64,000 bases of DNA from Trileptium ribeirensis. Its lineage: Eukaryota; Nematoda; Enoplea; Enoplida; Thoracostomopsidae. The notes beneath the pieces were generated by a model. The model did no database searches and was not told the DNA's origin. It saw only the letters and a list, made by a program, of their open reading frames with translations. Positions 40,701 to 55,700 of the stretch are shown here, piece after piece. Every line of letters begins with the position of its first letter. The stretch's first letter is position 1. Location: the NCBI GenBank assembly GCA_030248225.1, contig JASANE010024940.1:62001-126000 (forward strand), given 5' to 3'. The position numbers were made by a program, and so were the translations under genes.

Positions 40701-43700
40701 GCTTTGGTTTAGACTATTGGAGGACAAAACTTTCAGATGGGTGTCCTTTATAATGTAAACACCGCACAAAATTATGTGTGCACTTATGATTGTATGTGAG
40801 TAAACTTGGAACCTTCCTTTTTACCATGTAATGTATTTAACCATAATTGTACAAACGATTTAATAGCCTAGTAGCTCGAAACATAATATTGCAGCATAAT
40901 TAGAATATATTACTATCACACAATTATAGCACACTGCAATTTTGCGTGAGTTAGTTTTTAAGTCAGATCTCTAAGTTACATTCACATGAGTTCAAATTAA
41001 TTTAGGCTGAATTTGGCAGCGAACTCGGGCTCTGAGTTAAGTATTCTAACTCAGACCTGAGTTTGAAATTAGTGAGTTAGACACAAATCTAACTCAGAAG
41101 CTATGAGTTGCATAAAACTGACTCTGAGTTAGTTTTCGAACTCATAGTTTGAGAGGAAGGTTTATCTGATTGACTCTGAGTTAAATTAACTCAGTCGAAG
41201 TTAGAATTGCTGGCCTCGTTAATGATTTCATGTGGTTAATACTATGCCTGAAATTGTTACCAAACAGTGGTCTTGAAGCTTAATCATAGGTAGTAAGTAA
41301 TACACATTGTTTCCTTTTATAACTTTTACATGAATTCTGTAATTTTAGCTCTGTATTTTTCGAATGACCCAATATTTTAAGCTAGAACAAAATGCTGTTA
41401 AGGCATATGGGCAAAGGACGGCCGAGGAGGCAAATCACAATGAATATCGAAAGTATTTTCGTTGATATTTCTACAGCGTGTGTGAGTTTGTAACAAATAA
41501 TCTGCGTGCTCATTATTATTTAACGGGATTCATTTCAGGGACAACGGGGCTCCCAAAAGGCGTTAAGCTAAGCCATCTGAATGTAAACAAATTTTTGGCA
41601 TTTCCGGAGTTTGGATTCGGAGTTCAACGTGATGACAGGGCACTTGTCGTTATGCCTTTTATTCATATTGCTGGCTTTTCGTATATTTTTATATGCCTGT
41701 ACCGAGGTTAGCTATATTTTTCAGATAACTCTACGTAAATAAAAACTACATAATGCTAAACTCGGTAATATTTGGACGTATTTGAAAAGTTTGAGTGATA
41801 TTAATAGCATTTTTCAGAACAAACTTTCATAGATGCAACCAAAAATTATTTCCACTAAACGTATAACGATTTAAATTCATATCTACGCTTACGGGATATG
41901 CTTGATTTCTGAATTGTGTTTCCGATTCTTCAGAAACTGAGCAATAACAATCTTGTATTTTCGGTAATTTTTGTTGGTTTTCATATTATGCGATTCCAAA
42001 ATATTGAAGCGTTGTTCTGTTTATGAGATTCGATCTGTTCACCATATTCTCACCAGTTGAGCATCGATAAAACGTGGCACACTCGTAACTCATAGTGTAA
42101 TTTACAAGACACGCCATTAAGATCGGAATTTCCTTAGTACTAACGACAGATTACTATTAAAGCTGTACTATAAGACACTGCGTGCACCTGCATGTCCAAT
42201 CAGAATGACACGTTTACCGTTATTAACCACTTCAGTGTTGTTTTTATGAAAGAAGTTAATTGCGCTGATGGATCATTCAAAGTCCCTTCTTATTAATTTA
42301 ATCCTGTAAACTCGTAATGCAGCTAGTTGGCAACTGAGCATACTGTGACACGTTGCGTCAGCTGAGGTTGCTGTTTGGCACATCTCTGAATGTATTACAG
42401 AACCAAGCAACGTCTTCTTGATAGCTCTTCGAATTGCGTAAGTAGCTTCTACCCGTACAGTCTGGGTTCGATTTCTAAGTATATGTGAAAATGTCGAACA
42501 TGCACACGATGCACAAAGCTATCAAGCGTTATGCATTAAATGGTTAAGCAGCTTAGTCATTGTTTACAGAATGCCTCTTATATGTACTTGCATCTTGTTT
42601 TTAGTTTGAAATATATTTCTATTCAGTAATGATTTGTATTCTTCATTAACGTACGCATTCAGAACGTAGGATCCTGAAGCAGTGTTATTGAAAAGTTTTA
42701 ATGTGAATACGAGGTAATGTTGGGAAAAACCGTACGCTTTACAAACTTTTCCTTATAGATTATGGATGCCGTTTTGTATGAAATCATTTATTACTCAACA
42801 GTTGCAGCAAAAATGAGGTTTCTGCGCTACTTGACTAACAACCGTAGCTTTCATCTTTCCAAATCATGGCATCATTTTACAAACGTTTAAGTTGTGGCAT
42901 GACCCTGCTCTACAACCCATTAAACCTCTCTTCATCTCGACATAATGAGGCGTTCCACCTCTCAATGTATAAAGTTCACCCTTCTTCTTTCACGCTATGG
43001 AGTCTTCGACAATACTATGAATACTATTGTGCGTTTAAAATTAATCAATTAAATGGCAAAATCTCACAAATGATAAGCATATACAAACATGAAATTTTAC
43101 CGACATATTTTTGGACTACGAACGAGTCACATTAAATTTAAGGTCCACATGTAGAAATGAGAACGCAGTGCACTACGGATGTGTGACACCATTAAACGAA
43201 AAAGATATGTCTTACGCAGTGTTCGCAATAGCTAGCTTTGAAGTCAAGCGATCGGCCGACTGCCGCTAATATATTCGGCATTCGGCTAACGGCATTCACG
43301 GCTGTTAAAACCTGGAAAATGATAACGACTAACATTGTAATGGTCGGGCCAGCCGACAGCTGCCAATAGAATTCCCGACCGTTAAGTGATAACAGTCAAC
43401 CTTGTAACGTTCGCAAGACGACTTTCCCGGTCGCCACCCAACACTAGTGTAATTTAGTTATTGTTTCAGGCAGCGAAGCATTCATATTGCCGAAATACGA
43501 GCCAAAACTCCTCTTAGATTCACTCGTTAGATACAAGATAACCACCACATTCATTGTTCCAAGCATTATGGTTATGCTGTCAAAGGATTCGTTGTACGTT
43601 GTAAACCAAGCGTGTAATGATTGACATAATTTTGTCTAATTTTTACAAATGTCCATTCGACTAAGTATTTTCTAGCTAACAAATATGGCTCGTTTACATT

Positions 43701-46700
43701 AAGTATTGTGCAGTTTGACTTAGGTTTGTCCGACATTTAGACTAGACCATTCGGACGAAATTACAGTTTAAGCTAGCTATCCGGTTTTTCTTCACTGCCA
43801 CAACTAGCCTAGGGTTTAGTTCGACGAGTCACCCATCACTATGCCGGACATATTTTATGGTTTAGGCTGACTGTTTTCACTGTATTTTGCTGTTAGGTAT
43901 GCTTTTTCGCAGGTGCTGTGTTATCAGTATTTTTTCGGGAAGGCAAATATTTTTTCTTTCCAGTGTGTTTTTCCGAATTTATGCAATTTGTTATAAATAA
44001 TTCTTTCTTTGCTTATGTTTAAATGTATACCGCTGCAATTAAATAAACCGTTCAGCCTATTGAATCCTTAACTTGCATCAGGTCATGGTGGCACACTTGC
44101 GGATATTACTAGCGTTAACCTCGACATAAGTTACCTGTACTGTGTATGTGATAAATAGGCGTCTGGAATCTTTTAAGTCATGGCGATTTTCTCTATTCTA
44201 CAATCTGGGTTCCCATATAATACTCTGCAGCCAAAATTTAATACCATGAAGAACCCGGCAGTATTCGCCTGTCACAGAGGAATGCACCGTGAGAACTTTA
44301 TCTCAATATGACAACTACTCTAAATCCATATAACTATGTACACATTTGGTGTAAATCATTGCTTGTGTGCCAGCGGCGCAGCACGTTATTTGAAAGTGGG
44401 GGACTCAAAATGGAGACTTAAGGGAAAATTGCGGACACCATAAGGAAAAAATTCTACATATTTTTATCGATTTTTACCGAAATGTACATCGGGGCGCCCC
44501 ACAGCCTTCCCCACTCAGTCTTGGTGCGCCTCTGTTACTTATTAATTTTTTCTGAAATAAATATAGGTTCCTTTGCATTATGATCCCAGCCCGAATTTGG
44601 TCAATTTTGAAGAATTATAGCCGATTTTGGTATCAATCGATTCAGCTCGATGAGGCGGTTCAGAAAATACCCATTTTACCTACGTCCCTGAAGAAATTTT
44701 TTCGATTTTTTGAAGTTCCAGTGGTCTGCCATTGGAAACCCAAGAATTTTTTTTTGGAATGTGGTCATACTGGGTATAATTCGACTCCGCTTGATGAAAT
44801 AAATCTACTGGTATGTAGCATATTGAAATCTACGCCACTGTTAGAAAGTTATGAGGCCCAAGTAACCCTGAGGGGCGGTACGGTACAACGTTAGAAAAAG
44901 CAACAGCTTAGAGCTGGGGGTTCTGGGGCGGCAGCCCCCCGACTTAGGCTTAAGCTTAGTGTATGTCTGATATAAGCTTAGGCTTAGACTAATGCTTAGG
45001 CTTGAGAACGGCATGGCTTGCATTCTATTTTCGCTAAATTATATCATAAGCCATGTGCGGACCATATTCCGGAGAAAAAATTTTTGGGTTCGCAAGGAAG
45101 GACCATTGGGACTTCAAAAATCGAAAAAAATTTTCAGGGATATGAGTAAAATAGATATTTTCTCAACCGCCTCATCGAGCTGAATCGATTGATAACAAAA
45201 TCAGATCTGTATCTTCAAAATTGACCAAATTCGGGCTTGGGGGATAATGGAAAAGAACCTAAATAATATATAATATCTATAATATCCTGTGTCTCAAAAA
45301 GTTGGGAGGACCTCACTGATGAGGTCCCCACCACCGCGATAACTGGGGGACCGGTACCCCCGTCCCCCCCATGTGCTGCGCCGCTGCTTGTTGCTGTCGT
45401 TTCCGTTGATTAGGCAGCGTTGGCAAAATGTGGATGACATAGCATGCAGCTGATAGTCAATCGATCGATTTTGACACATTATTTTTTGTTTGCCTCTCTT
45501 TATTCTGTTGATAAAACGGTTATTCGCAAGATATTTTAATTAAGCCAGCAGATGCAAATTTCGAGACACCTGTTTTATAAAAATTTTTTTTATGAGATCT
45601 TTTTAGCGGATGCAACTTTATAGACGAAAACAACAAAATTCGAATTGACTTTGGTCTACAATTTGTCATTGTTTAACCGATGCTCATAAAAGCAGAGGAA
45701 TACAGATTAATAGATTTAACATTATATCCTCATGAATTTATGGCAAAATAAGGATATCTGCGCATTCATTTATAAGCAATATCTGTTGTTGGTATAAAAC
45801 TATGCATTAGCTCGGATCAGGAAACCGGATCACCCATTTTAGGAATAATATATTTTATTTTTAGTAACTAAATATAATTCATAACGGGCTTTTTGGTGAG
45901 GAAGTTTACATTGGGCCTCATACAATATACATCTAAAAGCGCATTATATAAATTGAAAAACTTGCCTTGCAGCTGCAAAATTGCAAACAATGATGATGAA
46001 GATGTACAAATAATGGTTACGATTACCTACATGGCAACCTAACAGTGAAAATATTTAATATTACACTGTAGTGTGTTTTCAGTCAGTTATACTATGCTAT
46101 CTTTTAGTTGTTGGGGAAGTTTTTAAAATATTTCCAATTGCACTTTCTTCAAGTCATTAAAAGTGTTCAGATGTTGAAGATGAATCGATAACGCTTGGCA
46201 CATGGACTTGTAAATATTTTGAGTTATTTAAACTAAATCAGAGTGTTCTGTTGCTCAATTTTGTGTATATGTTAATCGTTAGTGTTAAACATATCTATTT
46301 AAACATCTGTTTGTCGAGAGTTTGCGTTACCGGTAAGCAGTGTTTTATTTGTGTTCTCTACACTGTACCACAAATTACAGTAACAATAATTAACATTATG
46401 AATGAACATAAAATTCCTGCACATTTTAAAAATGTTCTTTGCAGTACACAACACACAAATACGTATTCCAATATCTACTTAGGAGATCCGGCTAGTCTGA
46501 AATTGTGAAGTTGTTTGAATGCTAGTGTTAACTTCTGTCCGCGTTAGTAATCCGGTATTGTGAAGTTGTATCTTACTACCTAAATAAAAATTTTGGATAT
46601 GCCGTAGTTTAAGGAAGGTTTGTAGCTGAGATGTGAAACATATACTTAAATAGTTTTAGACGCTATCGCACGAAAATTTTAGTGTGCAAAATAATTGTCG

Positions 46701-49700
46701 TTAATTTTTAATCTTAAAAGCAAACAGGAATTGATTGAAAATATGCTACGAAAACACAGGCAAACTGTCTTATTAGTATCGCTGATGCATATATAGCATT
46801 TTAAGTTTTTAGGGTGTCTAACTATGACCTCTCAACCGTAGTTTGCATCGATTTTGGTGCAGCTCCCGCTGGTGAAGAACTAATACAAGGTCTGAAACGG
46901 CGGCTACCGAATCTAAAATACATGAAACAGGTAATCGCTGTATTTCGAACCATATTGTGTCATTTATATAATCGTGTCGTCATATCGTGTCATTAATGAT
47001 TTGAAATAAAACAAAGTGGTACAATTGCCTGTCTATATAATTTCGTACAATTTGTGTTCCGAAGTTGTTATTTCCTGTTATTTCCTTTCCGAATACGCTT
47101 ATTCAATGCGTTCCATCGATGCAAAATGTGAGGTTGCAGTAATTTTTCTAGTTATGATTGAAAACCTGAATATTTTAACAACGTTTTACATTTTAGTTCT
47201 TTCTGCGCCGAATCATTTAATGAAGTCAAATCAGCTAAATCGTTTAATGCGGAAATTCGAATCTTTCGGTTTATTTGTTAAGAAGCATTAGTACTCTTTA
47301 AATTTAAATTTAAACGGTGTTTATGATAATATTAAGGCATTTTTTGGCGCATGACTAGAATCTATTTGATATTCATGGGTGCTACACGCTATTGAGAAGT
47401 GAGACAGCAAGCTAAAAATGAAAGACGAAAGGGGAAAATTAAGGTGCTGAGCCATTGGTCGAAAAGTGGTGGCTGTCCCTTCCCCTCTCGCTGCGTTCCT
47501 GTGGATGTTTATATGCTATTTAGAATCTATTTTGCAGATTTACAATAAAATCTACAAAATTACTCCATTATTCCAATTTTCTAAGTTGTATGTGATTTTA
47601 ATGAGAAAATGAATCCAACTCGAATATTTAATTCAAACGCCAAATCCAATTAATAGCTTGTCGCTAAACTTTTGTTTAGCGGCATTCAGACTTTACGAAA
47701 AACAATCTTATATACACGAATGTTAGTTTAACAATTCAACACAATCTTCTTGCCTATTTATTCCGTATTTCTACGACGCGGAAGTACATATATATACGTG
47801 ATATAGTGTAGCAAAACATACACGCGGATATAGTAGCAATTATCAATTTGAGCAGCTCCTAACAATTTACGGCTAAAAATTACTCCAGACAATTTACGGC
47901 TGTATTATATCGAGAATGGTGTGTTAGATGGAACGAAGGAGACGGGTGAACGCATATAAAAGATGAAGGATGCGTGCCAAGAAGGAAAGCAGAAAAATAG
48001 CCGGAGGATGGAGTAGCTAGATGTTCAGGTAGGGAAGAATAAAGCTGGGCAATGGTGCTTAAGAAGGAACGACTAACGCGATGGAAGCGCTTGGTGCGGA
48101 AGAGAATAGTAATAGGATAATTCATACCGCAGAAATGTTGCTACTCAGTGAGGAGAAGGATATACGATGTAGCTCTTCACTGAAAGCTCAATAGAAGGAA
48201 TAACTGAAAATATTTAACCAGTCTGTGTTATGCATCGTTTACGTTATAAATGACCCCATAAATGAAAGTTTTGACCACCCTCAGTGTCTCTGCTGCCATT
48301 AAATATATGGTGTCTTGCACACCATGGTGTTTCTGATGGTACTTTCATATAGTATACATAGCCAGTGTACTGTCGGTATTAGTATGGTGTAGACTACACT
48401 ATAAACTTTATACAGTGTTAGCTACACCATGATGTTATTTACACGCAATATATAATGGCTTTGTGTATGGTGTCCTTGACACCGTCAGTAAAAAACAATA
48501 GGTAGATTAAGACAATATAACTACGTTAATGGTGTGTCATACACCATCTTTTGCATTATATAGTGGAGGCATATACCATATACCACTGGATGGTGTGGTC
48601 TAGACCATAGGGGGACAAAACTTTCACATCGGGGATCCTTTATAACGTAATCGCCGCATTAAGTGGTACGGTGGGAAGAGAATTGAGGAGGGAAAATTAG
48701 TGATATCCGACTATCTAATTTTCAGCTACGGCCACTTTGTAATAAAACGTTGTATTAGCGCATTACTCTAAAACAAGATTATACATAATAAGGACGTATA
48801 ATTTTAGTTAGTAACAAAAAATAATTTTGACTGTTTCTCTTTGTGTGTGAGTGGTTTGAAAACGTTATTGGACTCATGCAGCCGACATATATAGTAAACT
48901 CAGCGAATTTCGTATATATATTTGTATGATCATAACTGTTGCGGTCAAAGCAATATTTCTTTACAACCATTAACGTCTACTAACTGCACCAAGTCACGGT
49001 TATTAGCTGATATTTTGAGAGGTCGCTTACTATTTTCTAGGGCTTAGGTATCTTCAAATCACAATATATAAGAGCAAAACCTGAATATTGTGACAAATTT
49101 TAAAATGGGGTATTTCCGGAACGTTTTACAGTAATTCCGGCAGTTTTTAGGGGAATGCCGTCGATAACTCAACGAATAGCGTCGTACATAATAACAAAAC
49201 GTGCATAAGATAAATTTAACAAAAATCAAAGCATTACTATCTCATTAGTCAAACTGCATTTTACTTTTTAAACCAATCCTTAAATTCGAGGTTAGAAAAA
49301 CGCAGTTGCATCTATCACACCGCCACAGTTTTCCTGTTTGTAATTCAGGCATCTCAGATGCTGAACCCAGTCGATGCCTGTGCCATCGATAGAATACTTA
49401 GCCTGGCTACTTTGACAGCTCTGCTATTTACGCGGAAAATGTTATTTAGGGGCTGCGTAGGATAATATTCTTTGTTTGAATCATGGTCACTTCTTTCAAG
49501 AGATGCAATTTCCGACCTTTTGCTAACATACGATTGATCTTGGACATGCTAATTAAAGCAATTGCTGGCCTCTGGAGTAAGGTCGCCAAAGGAATGATTA
49601 TTGTAGTGTTAAATATAGTGTGAGTTGTTGAATTGTATATATTCGTGAGTTTTCGTTGACATTGGCTCCTAAATGGTAAATTCAACGTCATGGTCGCAGT

Positions 49701-52700
49701 CAGCATGCTTGCCCCACCAGCAACAACATTTTCAGGTGTCCCAGTGAAGTGTTTATTCATCCGGCCTGCTTGCAATGTGTGGTAATAGCTCCATTCCAGT
49801 ATACCATGAGTGCATAAGTCCTTCGAAGAAACTGCATCAGTGCCTGGTTGAAAGCTTCTGAAGGCACTGTCGTATATACAGGTAAATATAAAAAGTAGTA
49901 CGATATATCATGGGTGTTCATTGAAGCTCTTGAGGTACTTTCCACATTTTCTAGGGTTCACTGTTTCCGACGATAATTTGCGCTACCTGAAATGATTTAA
50001 GGGATGTTTTTCTAAATCAAACAAGTACAATTTGACGCGTAGGAGCCTATCAAACCGTATTCAGCCGTAGTAGCTTGTCGGTAAGCTGCTGTAAATGTTA
50101 CAATAAACGCGGTCTATTTTCACATGGTTATTAATCCATACAGTTTGGTACTTTCAGCGCAACGGAATTGAATATAGGACCTAACTCAGAGACCTAACGG
50201 TTGCATGCAGCTTCATGTATGAGTAGAAAAAAATCGTGTTTCAATTCATAGTCCTCCACCACTTGGCGTAATTCCAGCGCCGAGTAGCTATGCATTATAA
50301 GGGGGCACTTACGACTACCCTGCACTGCAATTCAATGACACTGACAATGCCTGAAACAAAAAATAGTTCCATGTCAAACCGGCGAATTTTAGAGCAGCGA
50401 ACGTCGGTTCTAGCTGGCAAAATTTTACTTCGGTGCTCAACCATACTTCGAGAACCTTTATGGAATACCAAGATTATGAAATTGCGATGTAATGGAACCC
50501 TGTTCAACGGACTTAACTGTCGGCACAGAACTAAATGTCGCATGTGCATGGCAATAGTATGACACAGTGCAATGTAGTTAACTTTTTATGTAACACAAGT
50601 GTTGTACATCTACAGCTATGGCCAACGCGCAGGGATGCAGCAGTGCCGATAGACAAACTAACTCATGACGTAAAGAACCTGACAAACTATTAGGCCAACA
50701 TAGTGACGGCAGTTATTATTATTATGAGATTAGCCAGCGGATTGACGGCTTTAAAAATTCATGACGATATTACCCCGAGTAATACAAAGTCTATATGCTT
50801 TAAAATATATTGTATTGTTAATTAACCAATTCGAGCTACACAATTTTTACATATTAGCGGCCCAGACGATGTCAGGCAAAACGCATATGTAAAAGCCGAC
50901 GCAAATTATATTTGGTTTTTTGATTTAGTAACCTATAACACATATTAAGAACCGTCCTTACGTATTTTTTAGAAATATACACACTGCAACTAAACCGAGT
51001 AACAAAAATGACACATAAATTAATTAATGTAGACAAAACAAATGTGAACGCAAAGTATATACCACCAGGAATGCGTCGATCTATTTTGCAGCCAACAGTT
51101 TTTAAGTTGGTCACCTAGAGTTAACACAGCTTAGGAGTCTAGATTGTCGACAATACCCGAGGGACAAATTCAGCTTAGTTTACTATGTATAACTTGTTGA
51201 CTGTACATGAGGCATGATGACTATATAAAAATAAGAAACACGAGCAGTCGCTGCGAAAATAACTGTTGCTTTCCGTTACTTCTTTGCTAAATGCAACGGC
51301 GATATTGCGGGTTTACACATGCTATCGCGACGCTTTACTGAAACGTGCGCGCAAAAATTGAATCTGCTGTGGTACGTTTATTATTTATGTGCTGTCGCTG
51401 TCTACGTACTGTGGTTAGCTATGAGTTATTGCTGGTGTATTAAACAAATTTTAGGCCTACGGCATGACTGAATGCGGAATCCTTACATTCACAGCGAATG
51501 TGCCCATCGACCAAGCAAATCTTACGTCAGTTGGAATCCCATACCCAGATGTCCATATGAAGGTAAAATTTACTATAAATATCTAGTGTTCCTATAATAG
51601 CATCTGCTAGATACTAGATTTTATTGTACACATTTATACTGTTTCATTTTTCTGAATAAAAATGCAGGTTTATTATATTGTTTTGTTAAAAATTGCTTTT
51701 ATAATCGATTATCCAGAATGGCATTGAATCACACATAATCTGATCAGGCTACGAAAACTAGTGTTGTCTTTACAATACGTTACAAACAAATCGATGGTGA
51801 CCGAATATTTAAACATTCCGAGTTTATACATTCATAGGTCATAAAATATAACAAAAATATTTCATCACACTAGACATTTATACTGTTTCATTTTTCACAA
51901 CAAAAATGTAGGTATATTATATTATTTTGTTAAAAATTTCTTATACAATCGATTATCCAGTATGGCAGCAATTAATTACACATAACCTGAACAAGTAATG
52001 AAAGCCAGTGTTGTCTTTAGTATAGACAAATGGATTTTGACCGAATATTTAAACATTCTGAGTTTGCACTCCGAGGTCATATATAACAAAAATACTTCAT
52101 TACTTAGTTTAAATTCATAATTTATAGCGATCGTGTGAAGTTTCCCTGCGTAAACAAGTGGAGAAAACTCGATGTGGATGGCATGGGGCAAAAATATGAT
52201 GTTCAATTGGGAACCCACGCTGAGTTCAGTTTTAAGCTCAGGTCACAAGGATGAGTAAAATTCCCAGGCTGTTTGCACCCGGAAATTTAAATTTGGAGTA
52301 AAATTGGCGCTGTACATAGAAGATTAAAGACAAATAAATACATAAACGATTATGCATTTCTAATTAAAAAGACTCCAACTTATTTTGCATTAAAACATGT
52401 TTCAAAATGCCAATGCTATAATGATAAAGAATATTTTCTTCGTGCCCGCATCAATTTGTAGTCAAAATTGAAATATCTCAATTTAAAAATATCTCTACAT
52501 CTTTGCTAATGCTTCGTTTCACAATAATCAAAACTCAAGCCGCAGAGACGTAGTGAATGGTATTGATATCTAGTATAGTTAATCGGCCTTTGCCGATGTT
52601 TACTGTGATCATACTGGCAGTATAATTATATCTACGTGAATACAAATTTTACTGATGAAAAACCTCATTTTGGCTTGAGAACTTTTTTTCATTTTTGCAA

Positions 52701-55700
52701 GCTGGAACACATTCAGTATTTGTTCCTTCAATCTGAGACCAAGTTTAGTCGTAGGTTCACGTTTAGGACTTTATTTTAGTAAAAATTTATATAGTTGATA
52801 TATACGTGTGGTAAGATGATTAATGATTAGAAACGTTTATGGGAGTTAGGATCTTGTAATCTCAGGCTTTGCGTACTTGTTACCCAGAGCATAGATTAAT
52901 TGGTAAACAGCTAACACTGGTTCTTCAAAGTTTTTACGTATTTATGCAGATAATATCAACTGATGGTCGAAATAGCGTATGCAAACCATACGAAAAAGGC
53001 GAAATTTGTGTTCAATCTGAGTCCGTCATGATCGGGTATTTGAACAAGCCGGAACAAACTATGCAAACAATTGATTCTGATGGGTGGCTGCATAGCGGTA
53101 TGTTTATATGAACCAAAAATAAATTCAGGCAACTTTTTACGGTTTATTGGTTGCCTTCGTTGCAAACATATAGTTGTTATTTTACTTTGTTAAAGATAAA
53201 GAGGCGACATCGCTGGTCCAAACGAATTTCAGTTCATTTCTGAATAAAGACATACGGCAGTTCATATATTTTCTGTTTTTATTACATAACTAGGCGTCCG
53301 GTTCTCTTATTCGCTTTTTGTTTTGCTTTTTTGTTGTTTTCCAACATGATTAATTACATTCCAAATTTCACGGTGTTTGGGTATTCGCCAATCCAGAAGT
53401 TTCTGATAATACAATTCAGAACGACTGTACGGCCTTGCATTATTTAATTAGGATTTACTTAGCTAGTGCAATAATTCACGATGTATCTTTTAATCGTCAT
53501 AACTCAGAAGTAGAATTCGGATCAGTTTTAACGATACCGCAAATTGTTTCTCTCGATATATTCTAGCATTCTCGTTGTAGATACTTATTGGTAAATCTAC
53601 ACCTCGTGCTTCGTCCTATTTCTACTGTTAAATCATATTCTATGAACATTTTAGATTATGTAAACGCTATAATAATATTTGCAACAGGAGTGAGTATGTG
53701 TGAAATAGACTAATCAAATTTTACTGAAGTGGTTTTTAGTACTATGTCATTTATTTCCTGCTTGCACGTGATTGATCGAACATTTGACTGCACGAGCTTA
53801 AGTTCGTGAGCGACAACTTTTGAATCATCAGAGAATTTAAATGTGTTAACCCTTTCATGCCCGAATTAATTTTTGTATCGTGCAATGTTTGACAAACTCA
53901 AGCCCGCGCCAGGGATCGAACCCGAAACGCACGGATGAAACTTGTGTACGCAAACCACTGAGCTATCTGAGAGCTGTTGCTCGGTTCCTTAAGGAACCTC
54001 AAAATGCGAGCGAATAACAACGCACGTTCAAACGTACGACATACGACATAATCAGTAAACACAACGAGTCGCAATGTGCGTTGGGTCCATTTGGGCCTAG
54101 TGGGCATGAGAGGGTTAAGAGTTCGATTCACTTTTTTTATATCACTTGTGCGAAATTGCAGGTAAGGTGAAATCTCTAATTTGTGATATATGACGATACC
54201 TTAGGACTTTCCATAGTGTAATTTTATTATTTTTTCTGGTGGAGCCGGTATTCTAGTTTTGCGGTGAATTTAGTTCAAAATTTCAGCGAATTTAAGTTCC
54301 TTTCTGGTGATGCACCCTTTACTCCAGAGCTGATATTAAATATATGTTCATGTTACTTTAAAAATACCTTTCGCTGAAATCCATCAATAAATTATTAGTG
54401 TAGATCAGTGACACTATCCCCTCAAATTAGAGTGTCTGCAGAACAATGGTTTACTTTAAATTTAGAGGTTTAGTCAAAGATTCGAAAAGTAAATCATTTT
54501 AATACTTTTGACATACTAAACCTGTGTCAAGATCGTAAATGGAAACCGACACGGTGTTTATCTCTGACATGCCATTTGTTTTTCCATAACGAAAATCAAT
54601 AACAAGTTAAGCCCATCAACTAAGATTATGGTTTCGTCAATTATTCCTGTTGTAAATTGCGTATAAGTAAAGTAAAGCAATCAATAGCTTGAAAGTGAAT
54701 AACTGATAATTTTATAGAGCCCTTAGCTGCCAATATCCGATATTTTTGACAATGTTGTTTTAATGAAAGCTTATCACTCAATTATTAGACGGTATGCTTC
54801 GAAATATGTGTGCTATTTACAAACATTAAAACAGATGCTACGGAAATAACCCTAGTGGTTGCTGAAGATAGCCTTCTGTCAAAGATTACCCACAGCGCAA
54901 ATGGATATAGTGCTCCAAACCCGCAAAGAACCCGATTCAAGTATTTTTGTAAGAATATGTACATAAACAGATTCGGAGATATCATTGGAGCTTTTGAAAA
55001 AAGAATATTGACATAACTATACCCCGTTGTGTTTACGGCAATACCGGTTACTTCATAGTGTTAGCAATATAATGTCGTGATTAATTACGTGTTGTCAATA
55101 TTCTTATTGTTATTCAAGTTATTAACTTCAGTAAACTTAAAGCAGTTACTGTTTTTCACATTTGCTTCAAAATATTCGACCGACTACACAGCATTAGTAT
55201 TGCTACATTGTTTTCTGTTTATGTTACGCTGTCACATCATACGTGAGTCTAAAAACTGCTCGTCATTCATCGCTTTTCCGACCCATAATACAGTCGCTAT
55301 AATCTGTATCATTCCAAAAATTCAGACATTTATACCGGTGTTTACCATGAAGGCCATAAACTGCTGTAACGCATTTCTCTAAAGAAAAATATAATTTGCT
55401 TACGGTAAAAATACAGGTACAAACCTGACCTTTCGATAGGAATGCTTGTAATATTTTCGTTTCGAGGTTGCCGTTCTGGATTGTCTGACATATTGTCTAA
55501 TTATGTTCATCCTAGCTAAAGCGATTCTGTATATTGTCTTAAAGGCTTTGTTTTAGACGCTTAAAACGCAGTCTTCAATTTCAAACATACGCTTTAAAAT
55601 GTATGCTTGTATAATATTGCGAAGAACAATTTTAACATTTTACTGTTCCTAAGGTAGTACTTATCTCGTATTTCTGCATTAAATGCGAACGCAATCCTTC

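Larger units (their letters stand above)
39625..41538 (+). other. Synthetase intron 4
   Basis: Contains a complete family A MITE (40341-40766) and, near 40985-41205, a cluster of GAGTTA/AACTCA words in both orientations. No other feature. Confidence 0.6.
46931..51454 (+). other. Synthetase intron 7
   Basis: Contains a complete family A MITE (48231-48658) set in a purine-rich tract (about 47920-48200 and 48662-48705), plus a long minus-strand open frame (49446-49914). No other exon recognised. Confidence 0.6.

Noticed and set aside
44580..45183. 104- and 63-codon frames around 44.6-45.2 kb
   Set aside because: They lie on the two inverted arms of the foldback element and mirror each other.
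53897..53970. Functional tRNA gene on the minus strand
   Set aside because: A and B boxes are good but the acceptor and D stems do not pair, and the segment is part of a mobile repeat.
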